Assembly (NCBI GenBank): GCA_046331625.1
Contig: JAXLQL010000015.1
Span: 62,001-126,000 of the forward strand
DNA: 64,000 bases
Reading direction: 5' to 3'
DNA from: JAXLQL01 sp046331625
GTDB taxonomy: Bacteria; Acidobacteriota; Terriglobia; Bryobacterales; Bryobacteraceae
The position numbers were made by a program, and so were the translations under genes. Below the pieces are notes generated by a model. The model was given only the letters and a program-made list of their open reading frames with translations. It did no database searches and was not told the origin of the DNA. Shown here piece after piece: positions 62,266 to 64,000 of the stretch (positions are counted from its first letter, which is position 1; the number at the start of each line of letters is the position of its first letter).

Positions 62266-63021
62266 ATGGCCTTTATGGAACGGACTTCTCTCGATGGCAG
62301 AACCGCCATTGTCACCGGTGGAGCGCGCGGCATCGGGCGCGCCTCGTGCGTGGAACTGGCGAGGGCCGGAGCGAAGATCGTCTTCTGCGATCGAGCCGAA
62401 TCAGGCGATGAAACGATCGCCGCCGTGCGCGAGGCGGGGAGCGAAGCCATCTACGTTCGCGGCGATGTGAGCGACCGAGGCCAGATGGAGCAACTGTTCG
62501 CTGCCGCGCCACGCGTGGATGTGTTGGTCAACAACGCAGCCATCAACATCCGGAAGCCGATGGTGGAGCTCGAGTGCGACGATGTCCGCAAGGTTTGGGA
62601 CGTGATCCTGTGGGGCACGTTTCACTGCTCGCAGCTCGCCGCGCGCCGCATGATCGAGCAGGGCGAAGGCGGGTCAATCATCATGATCAGTTCGGTGCAC
62701 GCGTATCGCCCCTTTCCGCTTTCCACCTCCTACAACGGAGCCAAGGCCGCGGTGAATCACATGGCTGCCACGTGGGCGGCGGAACTGGCGCCGCATCGCA
62801 TCCGGGTCAACTCGATCGAACCCGGATGGATCGACACTCCCGGCGAGCGGACCTTCTACACCGAAGAGCAGATCCAAAAGGAAGGCGAGAACCTTCCTTG
62901 GGGCAGGCTTGGCCGGCCAGAGGAGATCGCGCGGGCTGTGCGGTTTCTGGCGACTGGAGAAAGCTCCTATGTCACGGGCAGCGTGCTGCGCGTGGATGGC
63001 GGGATCGTGCTGCCGCGCTGA
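62266..63021 (+). CDS. Short-chain dehydrogenase/reductase
   Basis: 251 residues (an ATG three codons in is an alternative start). Classical SDR: TGGARGIG (residues about 17-24), NNAAI, ISSVHAYRP with the Ser, YNGAK with catalytic Tyr and Lys, and the C-terminal VDGG. The sequence is close to 3-oxoacyl/glucose-dehydrogenase type SDRs; the substrate is open. Divergent from the aminotransferase, with which it may act on an amino sugar or similar compound (inference). Confidence 0.9.
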   Translation: MAFMERTSLDGRTAIVTGGARGIGRASCVELARAGAKIVFCDRAESGDETIAAVREAGSEAIYVRGDVSDRGQMEQLFAAAPRVDVLVNNAAINIRKPMVELECDDVRKVWDVILWGTFHCSQLAARRMIEQGEGGSIIMISSVHAYRPFPLSTSYNGAKAAVNHMAATWAAELAPHRIRVNSIEPGWIDTPGERTFYTEEQIQKEGENLPWGRLGRPEEIARAVRFLATGESSYVTGSVLRVDGGIVLPR

Positions 63022-63028
63022 TGGCTGT

Positions 63029-63047
63029 CCCGGACAGACTGTCCGGG
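63029..63047. terminator. Strong inverted repeat after the SDR gene
   Basis: CCCGGACAG-A-CTGTCCGGG: perfect 9-base arms with a 1-base centre, 7 bases after the SDR stop. It lacks a following T-run, so it is either a weak terminator, an mRNA 3' stabiliser or a repeat; terminator is the best guess from position. Confidence 0.35.
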
Positions 63048-63135
63048 TGACTGACGATTTGTCCCTACCCCGCGCGAGCCCGAGGGCGGCTTTTCAGGGA
63101 CTTAGGAGTGGCCCCCTGGATGCTCCGTTGGTCGC

Positions 63136-64000
63136 ATGATGAAAGTCTACTGGACGCGGTTGTGCGGATTCATCATGGCGTCGGTGGTTTGTTTGGCCGG
63201 ACCCAAGTTGTCGAGCGACTTCGGTCAGGGGGCGGCGACAGACGTGGTGGATGCCATCGTTCAGTTCACGGTGGCGCCGACCGACGTCACGATGAAGAAG
63301 ATGAAAGACTCGCACGGCTGCAGCGAGAAGAAAAGGCTCAATTCCACCAAAGCTTCGTTGGTGAGCATCACTCGCTCGCAGTTGGCCGCGCTGGCGGCCG
63401 ACCCTGCGGTGATGTTCGTTTCACCCGACCGCAAGGTCTATCGCACGCTCGACTATTCGGTGCCGGCGGTGGGAGCGCAGCAAGCGCAAGACCAGGTAGC
63501 CGCCGCGCGCGCCGCGAACGTGACCTCGGGCGCTCCGGTGGGCATCGTGGTGATCGACAGCGGTGTGTCCGATCATCCTGACCTGCGGGGTACGGGGAAA
63601 ACGGGCGCCAGCCGCGTGGTCTATTCGGAGTCATTCGTGGCGGGCCAGACTGGTACGGCATCGAGCGTTACTGACGACGCGTTCGGGCACGGCACGCATG
63701 TGGCGGGCATTGCCGCCGGGAACGGCGCCTCTTCGACCGGCGCCAAATACTCGGCCACCATCAAGGGCCTCTCGCCCACGGCGAACATCATCAATCTCCG
63801 TGTTCTCGACGCCACCGGCGCCGGCGCCGATAGCGCCGTGATTCAAGCCATCGAGCGCGCGATCGATCTCAAGAAGCAGGGTAAGTACAACATCCGGGTG
63901 ATGAATGTTTCGCTCGGCCGTCCGGTTTTGGACAGCTACAAGAACGATCCGCTGTGTCAGGCGGTGGAAGCTGCGTGGAAGGCCGGCATCGTGGTGGTGG
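63136..64000 (+). CDS. Subtilisin-like S8 serine protease, 3' end outside the window
   Basis: At least 288 codons from the ATG at 63136, still open at the last base. Signal peptide (CGFIMASVVCLAG), an inhibitor-I9-like propeptide (about 30-110, VDAIVQFTVAP ... VMFVSPDRKVY), then the catalytic domain with the Asp in VVIDSGVSDHPDL and the His in FGHGTHVAGIAAG; VSLG(RP) follows. The catalytic Ser should lie beyond the window. A secreted protease with autoprocessing. Confidence 0.9.
   Translation, partial: MMKVYWTRLCGFIMASVVCLAGPKLSSDFGQGAATDVVDAIVQFTVAPTDVTMKKMKDSHGCSEKKRLNSTKASLVSITRSQLAALAADPAVMFVSPDRKVYRTLDYSVPAVGAQQAQDQVAAARAANVTSGAPVGIVVIDSGVSDHPDLRGTGKTGASRVVYSESFVAGQTGTASSVTDDAFGHGTHVAGIAAGNGASSTGAKYSATIKGLSPTANIINLRVLDATGAGADSAVIQAIERAIDLKKQGKYNIRVMNVSLGRPVLDSYKNDPLCQAVEAAWKAGIVVV

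Noticed and set aside
1..64000. tRNA, rRNA, riboswitch, prophage and CRISPR signals
   Set aside because: None was recognised by eye on either strand; small structured RNAs cannot be excluded without a covariance-model search.

Overview
The window is GC-rich (roughly 60-65 percent by eye) and densely packed. It looks like a chromosomal piece of an Acidobacteriota member, most likely Bryobacterales/'Solibacter'-like. The reasons are two very large Oar-type TonB-dependent receptors with an N-terminal carboxypeptidase-regulatory domain, many secreted esterases and peptidases, a DUF5666-type exported protein, a fragment resembling the TIGR03437 C-terminal domain, and a copy of a small 'WR.RRAW.IE' family common in that group. 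The taxonomic call is inference; no rRNA is present.

Layout. 0-6.6 kb: the 3' end of a DUF6348-like gene, a HAD hydrolase, then a tightly coupled operon of an ACS-type MFS transporter, an SDR, a fused E1 alpha-beta subunit and an E2 subunit of a 2-oxoacid/acetoin dehydrogenase. 6.6-18.2 kb: an exported protein of unknown function, a DUF2019-like protein, a hybrid PAS kinase with a receiver, a TPR protein, a NarX/NarL-type kinase-regulator pair and an S9 peptidase. 18.2-22.6 kb: one bacterial microcompartment shell protein (BMC-H), an acylating aldehyde dehydrogenase with an unusual long tail, an unknown 167-residue protein and RecJ. 22.7-26.7 kb: an exported DUF5666-like protein and a TonB receptor. 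26.7-32.2 kb, minus strand: a five-gene polyamine operon (Orn/Lys/Arg-type decarboxylase, diaminobutyrate aminotransferase, carboxynorspermidine synthase, carboxynorspermidine decarboxylase, SMR-like membrane protein). 32.2-39.6 kb: a MaoC hydratase, a tannase-family esterase, small DUF proteins, an RNase E/G with a large disordered insertion in its S1 domain, and RodA.

39.7-53.2 kb is the accessory part. It holds a decayed gene fragment, a two-gene cassette (DUF2188 plus a TIR/deoxyribosyltransferase-like protein), an esterase fused to a 5'-nucleotidase C-terminal domain, a CehA/McbA-type metallohydrolase flanked by direct repeats, copies of a double-hairpin dispersed repeat, a tandem alpha/beta hydrolase, a eukaryote-type myo-inositol oxygenase, a HAD-IIA phosphatase, and a decayed toxin-antitoxin-like pair. 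One gene of that pair is split by an IS3-family element whose ends and 3-bp target duplication can be read exactly. 53.2-64 kb: a P1B metal ATPase lacking a normal start for its metal-binding domain, a second TonB receptor, an isoprenylcysteine methyltransferase-like protein, an exported SelA-like PLP enzyme fused to a beta-rich domain, a class III aminotransferase, an SDR, and the 5' part of a subtilisin-like protease.

No rRNA, tRNA, CRISPR array, prophage or replication origin was recognised. Family assignments come from reading motifs, not from searches.
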